Assembly: GCF_026914265.1 (NCBI RefSeq)
Contig: NC_069130.1
Span: 5,741,682-5,805,681, forward strand
Length of the DNA stretch: 64,000 bases
Direction: 5' to 3'
DNA from: Mya arenaria
Lineage: Eukaryota; Mollusca; Bivalvia; Myida; Myidae
This document shows, piece after piece, positions 50,401 through 62,147 of this stretch (position 1 is its first letter; each line of letters opens with the position of its first letter). The notes under the pieces are model-generated. The model ran no database searches and had not been told where the DNA came from. It saw only the letters and a program-made list of their open reading frames with translations. The position numbers were made by a program, and so were the translations under genes.

Positions 50401-53400
50401 GACAGTAAATGCCTTTGTTTTCTTTACCAACATCAATCCAAGGGCTCTCTGAACTCAAGTCAAACACTCCATCCCCTGGTTCGGATCCGTTGAATATTCC
50501 TACTGTCCATTGAGATCTTTCTATTGGTGTGTTTTCGTGGGTAATGTTCCAATTTCCATAAATGCAAGCTGACGACTTTGTGAAAAACCTGTTACCGTTC
50601 ACAAATCCCGTTGAAATATTTACATTTGTTTTGATGCCTGCCTTGCTTGAACATTCGGGTATCTCATCACTAAGGCATGGCCGCCCGAACACCGCGCAAG
50701 TACATGAGCCATCGCAATAGTGTACGTCGCACGAGTGCTTCTCGATTTCGAAATAACCTTGTGCTTTCGAGAGGGATTTAACATTTCCAGTTTGGACAGC
50801 AACAACGGTGACTTTTGCAGCAGTACTGTTGAGGCCTGCATAATTTTCAGCCAAGATTGTCAACACTATTTTTTCATTTGTTATAATTTCATTGTTTAGA
50901 GTGAACGATGCTGTTATTTCTTTGCCATCGTCTGTAGGAATGACGCTCAGTTTTCCTTCTGACATATCTTCACCCGAATATGATCTACTAACTGTGATGT
51001 AGTACATTTTAATCTCGGATTCCTCATCAGTAAATCCATACCAAGAAAGGGTTACATTCACCATCGTTTTGTTTGCGGTTATGTAGTTTTTCCAGGACAT
51101 TGGTTGCATAAATCCCCCGGTGTGTGGCGGCGAAGCATCAATGAGTAATTCATTTGTTTGACTTGTTGAACAAAGTCCGGCAGCATTGCATGCGGAAACA
51201 AACATATAATACTTATCGCCGTTGTTAAGCCAATTGTTTTTATCCAAAGTAATTGAAAACGAATTAACTGCACCGATCTGAATATTTTCTAAAGGTGTGT
51301 GGCCATCATGGTGCGTTTTTAATGACAGTGTTTGATCAACAACATGACTCTCTGCATCTGTAAACTCCCAGAAAATATCCACGATAGATCTATCCCACTG
51401 GTAGTCAAAAGAGGAATTCACCGACGAACGACCAAAGTTCAAATTGAACTTGGGTTTTAAAACAACTTGAGGTGGCGTGTCATCAATATAGATAAAAGGC
51501 GATATCTGTGATACATTCTGTCCGACATGATTAAATGCCCACACCATTACATACAACTTGGTCTGAATCGGGAGATTTATATTAGTTCTTATGAAACTTG
51601 TTTTTAGAAGAGAGTTGAAGGATGGCAACATATCACATACGCCTTCAGAAGTTCCAATGCAAACTTCAAATCGTTCTATTCCAGATTCCGGATCTCCAAA
51701 ACCAACCCAATGTATTTCGACATGAGATCTGAAAATGAAGTACTTATATCCTATGATGCGATATTTCGGTATTCGATTTTCAAATAAGATTTTCGTTTTA
51801 ATATGCCATTGGCTATAATGCTAATTTTTGATGCCTGGCGACCTCATGTTATTTGGGTATCATTTGAAAGTTCATTTCTTACTGATAACTAATTTGTAAA
51901 AGATTAAACAGAACATACATTACACGTAAAGTTATAAAATATTGTTGTTTTTTGTTATTTTTGTCAATTGAAAACGAAAGTGAACTATCTGCTTTTCAAT
52001 ATTCCAATGATAACACAGCGTGATTACAATATTACAATCGGTATAATATTTATATATTCTTTCTCTACACATACATCCTTTTCAAATGATAACAAAATAA
52101 TATGAATCACCTGGCATCATAATATTGCGTTATTGTTCATCGAATACCTTATTATTAGTTCTAAACGCACATGGACACAGTAAACTCTGCAATCATATCT
52201 ATCTAAAACAAATAGACACTATATGGCATACCTTTGAGATAGGTAATGAAGGTGCAGATCTCGTGATCCTACGCGAACCTTTCCAGGTATTGGTGGCGAT
52301 TTGTCTAGTATAATACCATTTGAAGATCGACTGCTGCATAGTCCAGCTCTATTACAAGCCATTACGTTGCAGTAATATTTTCTACCTGTTGCTAATGGCA
52401 AATACCAAATGTGACCTGAAAGAAAGTTTAATCTGGATATTTGTCACACTTGATCTAAACAAGAATACCATCATTATATGTTGTAGCCACAAAGTAATAT
52501 AAAGTACAAATAACGTGTTCTTACTTGTTTGTAAGCCAACGTTTACACTCGCTGCCACATCATGATCGTAACGGCTAGAGCCAAGCGAAACCATGTAGTG
52601 CATGATATCGGAATGGGGGTCAAAGAAGTCTTTCCATTGACATTTTATTTGATCAGAGTCTTTTTGATAGTCAGCATCAACCTTTAACAATTTTAAATAT
52701 GACAGATATTTCAGCAGTTACGAACATACGAGTACGAGTTCGAGTATTTATAAACCAAATATAATAAAAGTATGGGAGCATAAAATGCTTGATCAGAAAG
52801 GTACTACTTGTTAAAGAATACTCTTTGAGCCATTACATACATCATGGAAGCAAATTGCAAACCAGTTCAAGTATTTTGTCCCCTTTCGCCCAAAGTTAAC
52901 ATGGTGATACTAGTGTTGCCCATGCTGTGACAGTCATACGTCAGTCGTTTAATGTCTAAGGTTATTTTTCACTTACCCTTAATTTAATCGATAAAATGGC
53001 TTGTTTGAATCACAATTGTCCTGGTCACTTTCGACAACATATACTATTAATTGTATGAATTTCACCCTACATTATCCTTTTTATATACCTCTACTATTAA
53101 ATATACAATTTGAAATGATAACGTTATATAATAAGTGTTACATCTGTCATTCCAACACATACGTGGCCTCCTTCAGGCGGTGTTCTATCCACTTGGAATT
53201 TTGCAGTTGAAAATGCAGAACTTAATCCCGCTCTGTTGATAGCCTATAATTTAGAAAAATAGTTTTTCCACAGCGTATTAATACATCTTCTGGTCCTTAT
53301 AGTTTTTTGCATGACGTCATTGAGACAAAGGTTATCACACTACCTTCACTTAATTCGAAAAATAGACGAGCTATAATCGCACGAAAAGATAATATTACCT

Positions 53401-56400
53401 GTGCGTGGATGTAGTATTCGACCCCTTCAAGAAAAAGACTAGATCGTAGGCTGATATCAAAAGTATTTTCATGAAACCTTCGCATTGAAGATATATCCAC
53501 TGTGTCTGGTTTTGTGCTGATATATACTTCAAAACCATCTATGCCACTTTCGTAATCGGTAAAGTCGACTAACTCAACATGAATGTCGAATGTTGCGATG
53601 AGTGTGTTGTTGTTCAACAGTTGATTGTTTAATATCAGTTTTCCAATCGCCGGCGGTGAACGATCAATTACAACCTCATCAGACACAGATTTGGTTTGAA
53701 AACCTGCGTAGTCATGAGCTGGAAAATAAGAGTGGTGTTGATCAAACAGACACACAATTATTTACCTAATTTACCTACAAGGCTGTGTTATAATAAACTA
53801 GTTAAACCCAGCCTCAAATAGGGTTCATATTTCACACTTTGACTACACTGGGATTCCCGGTAGTTTGAATTGTGTTTATTATGGTCATTATGATGAACAA
53901 AAACAGAGATCAAGTAATACTCTTAAATATACCTGTGACTGTGACAAAAAATGAATTTCCGTCTTTTATGGAAGCAGCATGAAGTGGAAACTGCCCGTGT
54001 TCGTTAAGTCCAACAAATGCGGTGATAATTGACCCTTTATTCTGTGACTGGCTCACTACAATTTAATTGTACATGCATTTATTCAAACTAATATAAAAAC
54101 ATGGTAAATCAATATTTCTAGTTAAAAAATATAATAAAAACATACCAATGTCAACAGTATATTCCTTTATATCACTGGGATAGCCTAGTTGAAACGTTTT
54201 AACTTCATCGGTAAATCCAGTCCAAGAAACGTGTAGATCATTATTGTTAACGTATCCGTTTATTGTTTCAACAGTAACGATGCCGTGTGAGGGTGGTGCA
54301 TCATCAATTATGAATCCGTTACTGCAGGCCTCAAGCTCTTTCAATATCTCTGTCGAAAACTCCCGTTTTACTTCTGTTCTTGGTGAACGGACGCACGTGT
54401 AATACAATGTACTTGGCTGCAAAAACTCTTTATCAATGTAAAATACATTGTCATTGTTGATTGTTCCATAAACACAGTTTCGACTAAAACGGCATTCTGT
54501 TGGCACATGCCTGACAGTCATCAAATACCATGTAAAATTTCTGTGTTCAGAGTTGATAACAACACCAACAATATCCGTGTTCGCTTTTCCAAAATTAACT
54601 TCGTTGTCGTGAATGAACGAATACATGTCTCCCAAGTCGGAACTGTGCATCAACTTGAAACAACGTGTACATGCTGATTACATTGGCCGGATTATATATG
54701 CTGATTACATTGGCCGTATTATCATTATCAATCTAGCATAGTTATGTATAGTTACAAATGCACATATGTTTCAAACGTGATGAAGAAGTCTTACCTGTTG
54801 TATGCGTGACCAGTTTTGATTGTTCCTATCAAACTCATAAACTACTGAATTATGCATCCCGCCAAACCCAGAGGAAGACAGGCGTTTACATGTTGTTGAG
54901 TGTAGTCCGACATACGAAAACGCTTGAATACAAAATCGCACCGTCGTGTGAATATGCACTGGGATATCAACAACCTGTTTGACCTAAAAAGCAAATACAT
55001 CATATCATTTGAACATAAACATTTTTTTTGTGTCAATTTTTCAAGACGTTTTAGAATCACAACATTTTTAACTCGTCTTTTTTGTTTGAAATTGTTTTTA
55101 CGAACTCGTTTGTTTTTGGCAAATATTATAAACATGGTAAAATGAACTACCATAAATTTAACGAAACTAGCTAAGAACAGGGAAACTTGCATGAACCTGA
55201 ATTTTATCAAGATCCTGTTCGAGTGATTAGTGTCATTGTAATGTGATTTATACGTGTGTGGTCTGTTTGCGGTGTCTAAGTTTGTATCTCTCATTCAGTG
55301 TTGTTTAGGCCTTTAATCTTGTGTCTCTATACATATCTTAGTTTTTGACTAATGAGGTTGTTCCTGTAGTTTCGGCGTTGAAATTATCAGCACAGACTTG
55401 ACTATGTTTTACTTTTCTACATGTTGCATTTACAAATAAGGAAAATAGGTACCTCTATTCTAGATGTGTTTGGCGGAATGAAGCTAACCCATTTTGTAAG
55501 CTGTGCACTGCTGCTGTCTTCAAATATGGCCCATTTGTAAACAGATACTCCACTTGCAGATACAAATGACTCCCATTCAGCAGACAAGAAGTAACTACCT
55601 TGCTTGCCAGACTGTTCAATGCTTGCACGATGTATTACACCGAATGGAGGATGTACATCGATTTCGAAATAGTCCGTCAGTATACTTTTTGAACACTGCA
55701 TTGTCGAACAAATACGCAAGCACACTCTGTACTTGTCACCAGAAACAAGTGGCACATTTTCAATTTTTGTAACGTTTTTAAGGTTCGTGCGTTGAAATGG
55801 TCGTATAATTTCATTGCAAGACAGAGTTCCATTTTCACACATTTGCATAACAGCTACTTCATAATAAACACTGTAGTGTATGTCGTCTCTATCGTCAATG
55901 GCAATATATATTGAATCATTTACCTTGGTGAAGTTTTGACCAATTTCTTCGAGTTGTATCTTACTTAGAGTAACGTTGAGAAACTGAAAACAAGGTTTTT
56001 GCAGGAAGGAAATAAAACTGAGAGTAATCGTATTTTCAGATTTCGTTTTGCGAGTGATAAAACCATCCGAAATATTGACATTCAAGGATGCCGATACGTT
56101 TTCAGCAGCGGTAAAATGAAGGTCATATCTTGCCCCTACATTTATAGCCGAAATAATACAAACGGAGACTGAAGAACTAGTTTCTGAAATGCTAAAACGT
56201 GGAGATGATCTAGGCTGGGTTAAAATAGTAACGTCTTCAAGAATAGCCGGTTTCTCTGGGATTATACGGACGCCATTTGAACTAGAAATTGTGCTTCCAG
56301 CTTGACATGTTGCTTTAACAATGAAGAAATAGAAGGTATCCAACTTAAGATCTGGTGACGAGAGACAAGAGGAAACATTTGTATCTGACTTCCTAAATGG

Positions 56401-59400
56401 CACCTTATCAGGTACTGATGCGTTTATTCCAACACCGATTTCGAACGTTAGGTTGACGTGGTGTTGAAATCCATACCAAACAGCACAAACGGTATGTGGT
56501 GTAAAATGAATGTCAACCTCTTGATTGGCTACAAATAGAAAAGATGGATCGATGTCTTTGACCGTTCCAGCCCCAGGAGGATATTTCGATGGAATGTGAA
56601 AAGTGTCTGTTTCATGTTCGGTAAAGTGTCCGGCCTTGTTATAAATAATCATGGTTGCGGTAAAACCATAGTTGAAATGAGCATCGATGTGTTGCAGACG
56701 ACGCAATGGGTACTTGAAACAAAATGCGTTGCCAAAACAAGGTATAGAATGAAACATATTCCATTCAAGCAGAGGTGTGACCTTTTTATTGCTATGCCCT
56801 AAAAAGAGACAAATATATTCAATCAATGTAAAAACACAACATTAGATAAAGTAATTTTTGATAGTCGTTTATTGAACAAGCGCTATTCAAATGCAATGAG
56901 AAATCCTTACCGAATTGGATAAATATTTGATCCACAGGAGATTTTTGCTCATCATCAACGAAAGTAGAATTTGCCCATTCAACGAAAATGAAATCTCCTT
57001 TGACGGTAACAGATGGCTTATCAGTTGCATATGGTGGCGTCTCATCAATAATCATCGGTCCAAATGTAACATATGCCGCTACTGAAGCCTTATTTACAGC
57101 CTTTATTACGATAAAAAACGGTTCGTCGGAACCAATAGCTGCGTGCCTGTATATAAACTTCTTTCGTCGGTTGGTTGAACGAAAATCAACAAGGTCTGGC
57201 ATAGCTTGCTTGCCTCTTGATGTAGACATGCCTACGTAAAAGTCATCAATTTGAGAAATGTCTTCTTTGCATTCAAATGACAAAGCAAAGTTATCGTGGG
57301 GTTCAAAAGGAAATCGGTCGTACTGTGCTTTTGAAGATTACGGCATAAAAAATCTGAAATAGTTGCGTCTTCTTCTAGCTTTTTATTAGGCAATGCAATG
57401 AGAAAGTCGTCAACATCTGTGGTTACGCTCTTGCATATGTTTTTACAACTTTTAGAACTTGAATTTAAATTAATAACCGTCAAGTCCGAACGAATAAGGT
57501 ATGGTCTATCATTTAAGCAATATATGGACTCAGACGCTCTCGCGTTTTGAATGGTCACATTGAATATAACAGGTTTGGACGTGTCACGTGTTATACCGTC
57601 AGAACATGACACTTGTGAAGGATTCAAAGCATTGTTAAATGCAATGACACTTGTGTAGAAAGTTCCTGTTTCATTTACATAAAATTTTGTCGTTGTTTCG
57701 GTGTAAAGTACTTCCTTTTTTTGAACAAAACTTATGTTTGTTGAGATATCTTTGTCAAGCATCAACTCTTCAGCATTCAAGCATCTCTCCTATAGCAACG
57801 ATATATTTCTTGATGCCGCTTTCGTGGTCGATAAAGCCATGCCAGTTAACAAGAAACTCCGTATCACTGGTATAATCTACCTCGTTGGCACCAGATGCAC
57901 CTGCAATATAGTGTGAGGCTTAGCAGCGTAACTGTAAGCATGATCTTGTTAAAGGCACAAGGAGCATAGACAACAGACACTCAACGAGGAACCAGCAATA
58001 TATTACGGTCAAACCCAATTGGCTGGAAATCGCATGGCTCGAATTTCTCATTAGTTCGACCTGGATGTAAAGGACCTATTTGAAACATTTCCACTTGGCT
58101 CGAATTTTCGGAGGTTCCAGATTCCCTAGAAGTTCGGGGTTGGACTGTACTTCGTTTTACTACCCTGTTCCAAAATTATATTGTTAATCTGGATAACTTT
58201 AAACAAATTGTCAGCAAGTATCAAAATATATACGAATAACTTACCTTCGAACACAACACCCTTTTCTGGTGGCGAGCCATCGACCAAAATGTCTAAATAC
58301 TCAACACTTGTAAGCAATGCGTGGTTTGTTACGTAAAGTGTAAACACGTAATTTCTGTTGTGATTTCCGTTGTTGGTTCCTAGAGCTTGAAGTTTGTTTA
58401 ATGATACAGTGTAGTTAAAATGTTCACATTTTCCTATGGAGGGACAATAACAAGTTGCACTTTCGTTTCCGCAGTCAGACTGAAAAGATACATATCTTTA
58501 GCGAATAAAGTATTTACGTCGAAAATTGTGTATCATCTAATTGATATAATTACCTTTTTTATCGTTACAAGATAAAAGCAATTATGCATAATTACATCTA
58601 ATGTGACAGCACCGATCGCCCCGTCTCCGAGTGTAAGAGATCTATCGCTTGTTTCTAGTTTCCACAAAACGTTTTGCACCCCACTATGGATATCAAACGC
58701 TTCAAAATACAGCAACATTGTTGAAAGTTCTGTGCTATCATGTACAAACAGCATATGTTCGCCATTCTTTACCAAGTAGATATTGTTTACATTAGGAATT
58801 GTTCGATCTATGAACACAGTTCTGTTTCTCACAAGTGAGTTGTTTACAATATCTATTGCATCAACATGAAACACAAACGTGTCACCGTCGGACATATTAA
58901 GACTTTTGCAAGTGCGCTGCCTCGTAAAATTTTGAACCGCTTGTTCATATGAACCTTTGAAACCAAAGCGATCAAATCGTAACCAATTTAAGTTAAACTG
59001 GATGATTCCATCAACATTTGTCGTTCCTGAAACTGGCAAAAGTCCTTTATTCTGCTCGTACACACTGTCTATTGGTATCAGATTGAATGGTGCGGGCGTA
59101 ACAGGGTTTAGCAGCTTGTTATTCATATAAAATTTGTTGTAAAAATACCCTTCCCATTCAATACAAATGTCATTGTGGTGTGTTTGCCAATCATGATTAG
59201 TTTGTTTTGAAGCTGATGTTATAAAGAAAAGATCTTCTTCCAATGACTCAACGGAAGACGTTTTATCATACAATACAAATCTTCTAGCTTGTTGGATGTT
59301 ATCGGCGACGTCTTTCGTTTCGATTGATATACAGTATAGTTTAGTGGTGTCAGATGTTAGATTCAGATACACATTTGAAACCGATGCATTCACTTTCGTA

Positions 59401-62147
59401 GAAAAAATGCTTGACCCAAGTGTACCATTCGGCGGAACTACCTCATTAACCGTTATTGTATATGATTCTATTCCAGAAGCATGTTCTTGGTTTCCGTTTT
59501 CAGGAATCGGATCTTGCCACCCTCTGAACTTAACGGGTATAACCGGATTTCGCGTAATACGATCTCTTATTTCTAGAGGTTCAAAGGAACACTCATGAGT
59601 TTCTTGACAATGCACTGGCGACGACGAATCGAAACGATAACAGAGCTCTCGGGTCGCTCGAGGTTTGTCGTATGGACGTGGTGGGTCATCAATGGAATAC
59701 TCATTCTTACTAACGACATAGCCGCCAGAATGTACTTTAAACTGCACACACAGCCTGAAAAGTTCGGAGAATAAAAATAAATTCTTAACATTAACCTTCT
59801 CATCTAAAACTACTTTTACAAAAACTGCCATAGCTCTTTTTTTGGTTCAATTACAAAATAAATCTTACCTCTCACCATCACGTAAGGTATAACTGACACT
59901 TGCAATACTTAAATTGGCCTTCGTTGTAAATAATTCCATGGCCGCAAGACTTTGGTTTGTATCATTCAAAACGTGGTGTTCCGTTATCTGTACATCAGAG
60001 CCTAAAATATAAAAACAACAACTGTGAACGTTGTATTTGAATGTTTAGAAACGTATTTAAATAGGTATATGTTAAAAGCCATATGGTTTTTACTTTAAAC
60101 AGACATCCAATGAGGCTTCAAAATTTAATTTTGCTTCTTTTCATAAATGTTGGAATAATTGTGTGGTCGAGCTTGAGTCGGTTTGACCAACAGGTAACTA
60201 CTTATTGACCGTTCAAGTAATACAATTAACTACATGGACAAGCCCGGTGGTCAGAAATTCAAAAATAAGCCCTGTTTAGGAGTAGAAGGCAAGGGCCCAT
60301 ACGACAATAAACTAGAGACACAAGCATATTAACACAAATACAAACACCTAAAACAAACCCTCACCAAAATTGCTTTACCGTTTAACGATGTGATTAATGC
60401 CATGGAACGGCTAGTGAAGCATCGGTTAACTGAAGCACGAGTCTACTGGGGGCTTAAACTAGTTTAATGGCCACACCTCACTCCTAGTAACCCTAACATT
60501 TATTACTATTTGTGTAATATGTGTATGTTGTCTTGTGTCACTGTGTGTCTCTGTATGAGTCTATGTTTGTGTTTGGTCATTAATGTATAACTAAGATAAA
60601 ATTTATATTATTAATTGCTGGACTACCGTTTAGGATAATTCAAATGATTGGCGTCGTGTGTGATGTTATAACCAAGACCAAGTGTTTCGAACAAAACGAA
60701 CCTATTACGCTTCGCTTAACAACGACAAACTTTGCATCGGTTACACCAAAGTGACTTTCTTTTATGTATCCCGGCTTTGTACACCATCCAGACGCATCTA
60801 TACGGAAGGATGAGACGAAATCGTATTTAAGTCTAGAGGGATGGAAGTTGCCATAGAAGTTTTGTAGAAAATCACACGCCTTTGACGTAGTGTTTGACTC
60901 GGCACTTCTACCTTTTCCATTACTGTTGTACAATGTCATTGCACATGTTTCAATAGAAGCTGTGTTGTTGCTGTTTACTGAAAAAAAGATGAATACAATA
61001 AAATGAATGCGTATTTTTGTTGAACATATGATAGTGTTTTCACAAAAAAATCAAATATTTCGCATGACTTTCAAGTAATATATGCATCGGTCACGATTGC
61101 TACTAGAATTCTAAACATGTCTTTTAATTTCCTACAAGTAATGTCAGGCTACATTAAGTGAAGCGACAAGTTAAAAATAATAATGCTAGACATATGCCAC
61201 TTAACTTTCAACGGAACATTAAAACAATGGCTATTTCAGGACTTTTCTATATTATACACTCTTGTCAACCCTTATAATACAAAATATTCGATTATGTAGA
61301 AATATGCTATACATTGGCAGGAAGTTTCAGAGGTTCCTTTTGAAACTTTATGAAATCCGACAGAGCATTGGCAGTTTTTCACTAAGTCACCGCCACATTT
61401 GCCCGGTCAACAAAGGTGGTTATATCATGCGCACATACCTGAATAAATATTAAAACATCTCTAATACAATATTTAAAGATGAACTCTAACTCCCACATAA
61501 GATTAACCACTATTGATAAAATTGTTTTAAAATACCAAAAAGGTTGAATTCATGTCGAAAACATTTTTATGAAGGTATCGAGTAAATATGAAAGAAACGT
61601 GAAAGAAACACGGCATTTCTAACTTATGAAACGATTGAAATTCACAGTAAATTTTTTAACACTCACTAATCGTTTAATATTTTTACGTTTTCTGCTATTA
61701 AATTCACTGTTAAAATCTTGTTATCAGTAATTGATATTTTCCATAAATGCATTATTTAGTAAGTAGTTAAGTAGGTTTATCACTCAAAATGTATGTTTGT
61801 TATACAAGTGTATGTATTGATTTTGAATAAGAGTGTCACTTTAATATAAAATGAATTTACAACTTAAGTTTTAGAATCAGGTGTATGTACATTGTATATT
61901 CATCTACGTGCTTTGCTGTACTGAATAGCTTTGTTTAAACATAGTTTTAGTGTAGTTAAGATTTAAAAATAATATTTCATTTGTTAACGTAATATGAAAA
62001 TGCGTATAAGTAAGATTCACTTACGCTCGCACATCGTATTCGAATGTGTCCGTTTGAAGTAGATATTGTCTCCGTCGCATTTGTTACAAATAGTGTTTTC
62101 ACTTGTGTAACAGCTGTGCTGCACGCAGTGGGAATATGTCTCACATT
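47125..62147 (-). CDS. Giant fibronectin-III-like repeat extracellular protein, 19 exons seen, 5' end missing
   Basis: Nineteen exons on the minus strand, all GT-AG and phase-compatible, total 9,566 nt (about 3,190 codons) and end at TAG, 47,125. The protein is a chain of roughly 100-residue units. Each has a W.GF.D..SGI..Y.V..G core, a middle ending in a Y.....A.N.AGL pattern, and an acidic D.(T/S)PP..G.V linker; at least 15 such linkers are seen (DRSPPAIGKL, DRTPPEGGHV, DKSPPIPGKV, DDTPPQVVLK). This fits fibronectin-III-like beta-sandwich domains of secreted or cell-surface proteins; many N-x-S/T sites agree. A Cys-rich module lies nearest the N-terminus. No signal peptide or membrane segment is visible; the start is beyond the window and the C-terminus is not hydrophobic. 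The named family is unknown to me. Exon 6 contains two frame breaks. Confidence 0.85.
47698..48285 (-). CDS. Repeat-domain gene exon 18
   Basis: Phase 1-1, 588 nt. Contains KLEWSGRTNKLYIQRFEF and MYTCSVRGIDIRGGRSD. Donor ACAG|GTACAA. Confidence 0.88.
48544..48880 (-). CDS. Repeat-domain gene exon 17
   Basis: Phase 0 in, 1 out. Continues the previous unit with VLLGVGTYPN, then VVDRTGPVISLLEF and ISWSAMDNESGLKSCYVGIG. Acceptor CTTTTTTGTAG. Confidence 0.88.
49005..49921 (-). CDS. Repeat-domain gene exon 16
   Basis: 917 nt, phase 1 in, 0 out. Linker IDTDNPIHGVV, ISWTGFVDHYSGIQSYYVAL and linker IDTTPPAGFY. Acceptor TTTATACTCCAG, donor CAG|GTATAT. Confidence 0.92.
50113..51728 (-). CDS. Repeat-domain gene exon 15 (largest), with Cys-rich insert
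   Basis: 1,616 nt, phase 2 in, 1 out. Units: IHWVGFGDPESGIERFEV, FWEFTDAESHVVDQTLSL, LSWYGFTDEESEIKMYYI and a Cys-containing segment (CDVHYCDGSCTCAVFGRPC) before DHTPPSIRRG and a final TACWDGVFSEQQSTITYY. Acceptor CTTCATTTTCAG, donor AAAG|GTATTT. Confidence 0.93.
51826..52115. mobile_element. 290-bp MITE in the intron between exons 14 and 15
   Basis: The ends are inverted: TGATGCCTGGCGACCTCA with GTATCATTTGAAAG on the left, and the reverse complement of TGATGCCAGGTGATTCAT with GTTATCATTTGAAAAG on the right. A related end occurs at 40,165. Confidence 0.75.
52232..52415 (-). CDS. Repeat-domain gene exon 14
   Basis: Phase 1 in, 2 out: YYCNVMACNRAGLCSS and ILDKSPPIPGKVRVG. Acceptor TTTCTTTCAG, donor AAAG|GTATGC. 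Confidence 0.88.
52525..52681 (-). CDS. Repeat-domain gene exon 13
   Basis: Phase 0 in, 1 out: CQWKDFFDPHSDIMHYMVSL then VNVGLQT. Donor ACAA|GTAAGA. Confidence 0.85.
53163..53243 (-). CDS. Repeat-domain gene exon 12
   Basis: 81 nt, phase 0-0: AINRAGLSSAF and VDRTPPEGGH, the AGL segment plus linker. Acceptor CTAAATTATAG, donor CAC|GTATGT. Confidence 0.85.
53399..53718 (-). CDS. Repeat-domain gene exon 11
   Basis: Phase 1 in, 0 out. Linker VIDRSPPAIGKL and VDFTDYESGIDGFEVYIS are clear repeat landmarks. Donor CAG|GTAATA. Confidence 0.9.
53933..54055 (-). CDS. Repeat-domain gene exon 10
   Basis: Phase 1-1, 123 nt: GSIITAFVGLNEHGQFP then NSFFVTVT. Acceptor AATTGTAG, donor ACAG|GTATAT. Confidence 0.8.
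54146..54653 (-). CDS. Repeat-domain gene exon 9
   Basis: Phase 0 in, 1 out. Contains the linker IDDAPPSHGIV and VSWTGFTDEVKTFQLGYP. Donor ATTG|GTATGT. Confidence 0.88.
54795..54983 (-). CDS. Repeat-domain gene exon 8
   Basis: 63 codons, phase 0-0. Contains TVRFCIQAFSYVGLHST, the A.N.AGL-type segment. Acceptor TTTTTAG, donor CAG|GTAAGA. Confidence 0.82.
55453..56798 (-). CDS. Repeat-domain gene exon 7
   Basis: 1,346 nt, phase 1 in, 0 out. Contains CAVWYGFQHHVNLTFEIGVG, EIDVHPPFGVIHRAS and SAEWESFVSASGVSVYKW. Acceptor CTCTTTTTAG, donor GAG|GTACCT. Confidence 0.9.
56911..57900 (-). CDS. Repeat-domain gene exon 6, with two frame breaks
   Basis: The outer boundaries are phase 1-1 and 990 nt, so entry and exit frames agree. 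The entry frame encodes NWHGFIDHESGIKKYIVA but hits TGA at 57,772. Homology then continues in another frame (NAEELMLDKDIS through LPNKKLEEDATISDF), and near 57,330 returns to the first frame (ALSFECKEDISQIDDFYVG). The breaks are of opposite sense. They may be assembly errors, a disabled allele, or, for the second, a short unrecognised intron. Confidence 0.7.
57990..58150 (-). mobile_element. Dispersed repeat in intron, inverted copy of 18,230-18,420
   Basis: Minus-strand text 'aggtcctttacatccagg' and 'ccgaaaattcgagccaag' matches the copy upstream of the plus-strand gene. Confidence 0.55.
58245..58479 (-). CDS. Repeat-domain gene exon 5
   Basis: Phase 0 in, 1 out. Begins SDCGNESATCYCPSIGKCEH and ends with the linker DGSPPEKGVVFE. 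Donor GAAG|GTAAGT. Confidence 0.85.
58554..59754 (-). CDS. Repeat-domain gene exon 4
   Basis: 1,201 nt, phase 2 in, 0 out. Two repeat units: HASGIESYTITVNEV and FEAFDIHSGVQNVLW, with linkers IDDPPRPYDK and IDRTIPNVNN. Donor AAG|GTAATT. Confidence 0.88.
59869..60001 (-). CDS. Repeat-domain gene exon 3
   Basis: Phase 1 in, 2 out. Contains GSDVQITEHHVLNDTNQ and ends SYTLRDGE plus two bases. Acceptor TATATTTTAG, donor GAGAG|GTAAGA. Confidence 0.8.
60280..60560. other. Dispersed-repeat-like DNA in intron 2
   Basis: 'agtagaaggcaagggccc', 'aaactagagacacaagc' and a 'gtgtgtctctgtatgagtct' stretch have the look of a repeat end; a related layout (gcactgggcaaacg, acatagaacacaac) occurs near 63,780. No alignment was possible. 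Confidence 0.3.
60747..60977 (-). CDS. Repeat-domain gene exon 2
   Basis: Acceptor CTTTTTTTCAG, phase 1. Contains ETCAMTLYNSNGKGRS and DASGWCTKPGY. The frame stays open to 60,640; the donor TTTG|GTGTAA was chosen because its phase 1 fits the next exon, so the 3' end is uncertain. Confidence 0.6.
62025..62147 (-). CDS. Repeat-domain gene exon 1 of the visible part (Cys-rich module)
   Basis: Phase 1-1. It reads CETYSHCVQHSCYTSE, then ICNKCDG, then TMCE: six cysteines in about 40 residues, similar to EGF-like or TNFR-like modules. Acceptor CTTGAATTTAAG, donor GAGC|GTAAGT. Confidence 0.75.

Noticed and set aside
54842..55294. 150-codon minus-strand ORF overlapping exon 8
   Set aside because: It is in a different frame from the phase-consistent exon and runs through intron sequence.
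57325..57448. A 120-bp intron joining AGTT|GTAAAA to CAAAAG|CACAG to explain the second frame break in exon 6
   Set aside because: Phases would fit, but the removed stretch is open and looks coding (VDDFLIALPNKKLEED), and it does not explain the first break. Kept only as an alternative.
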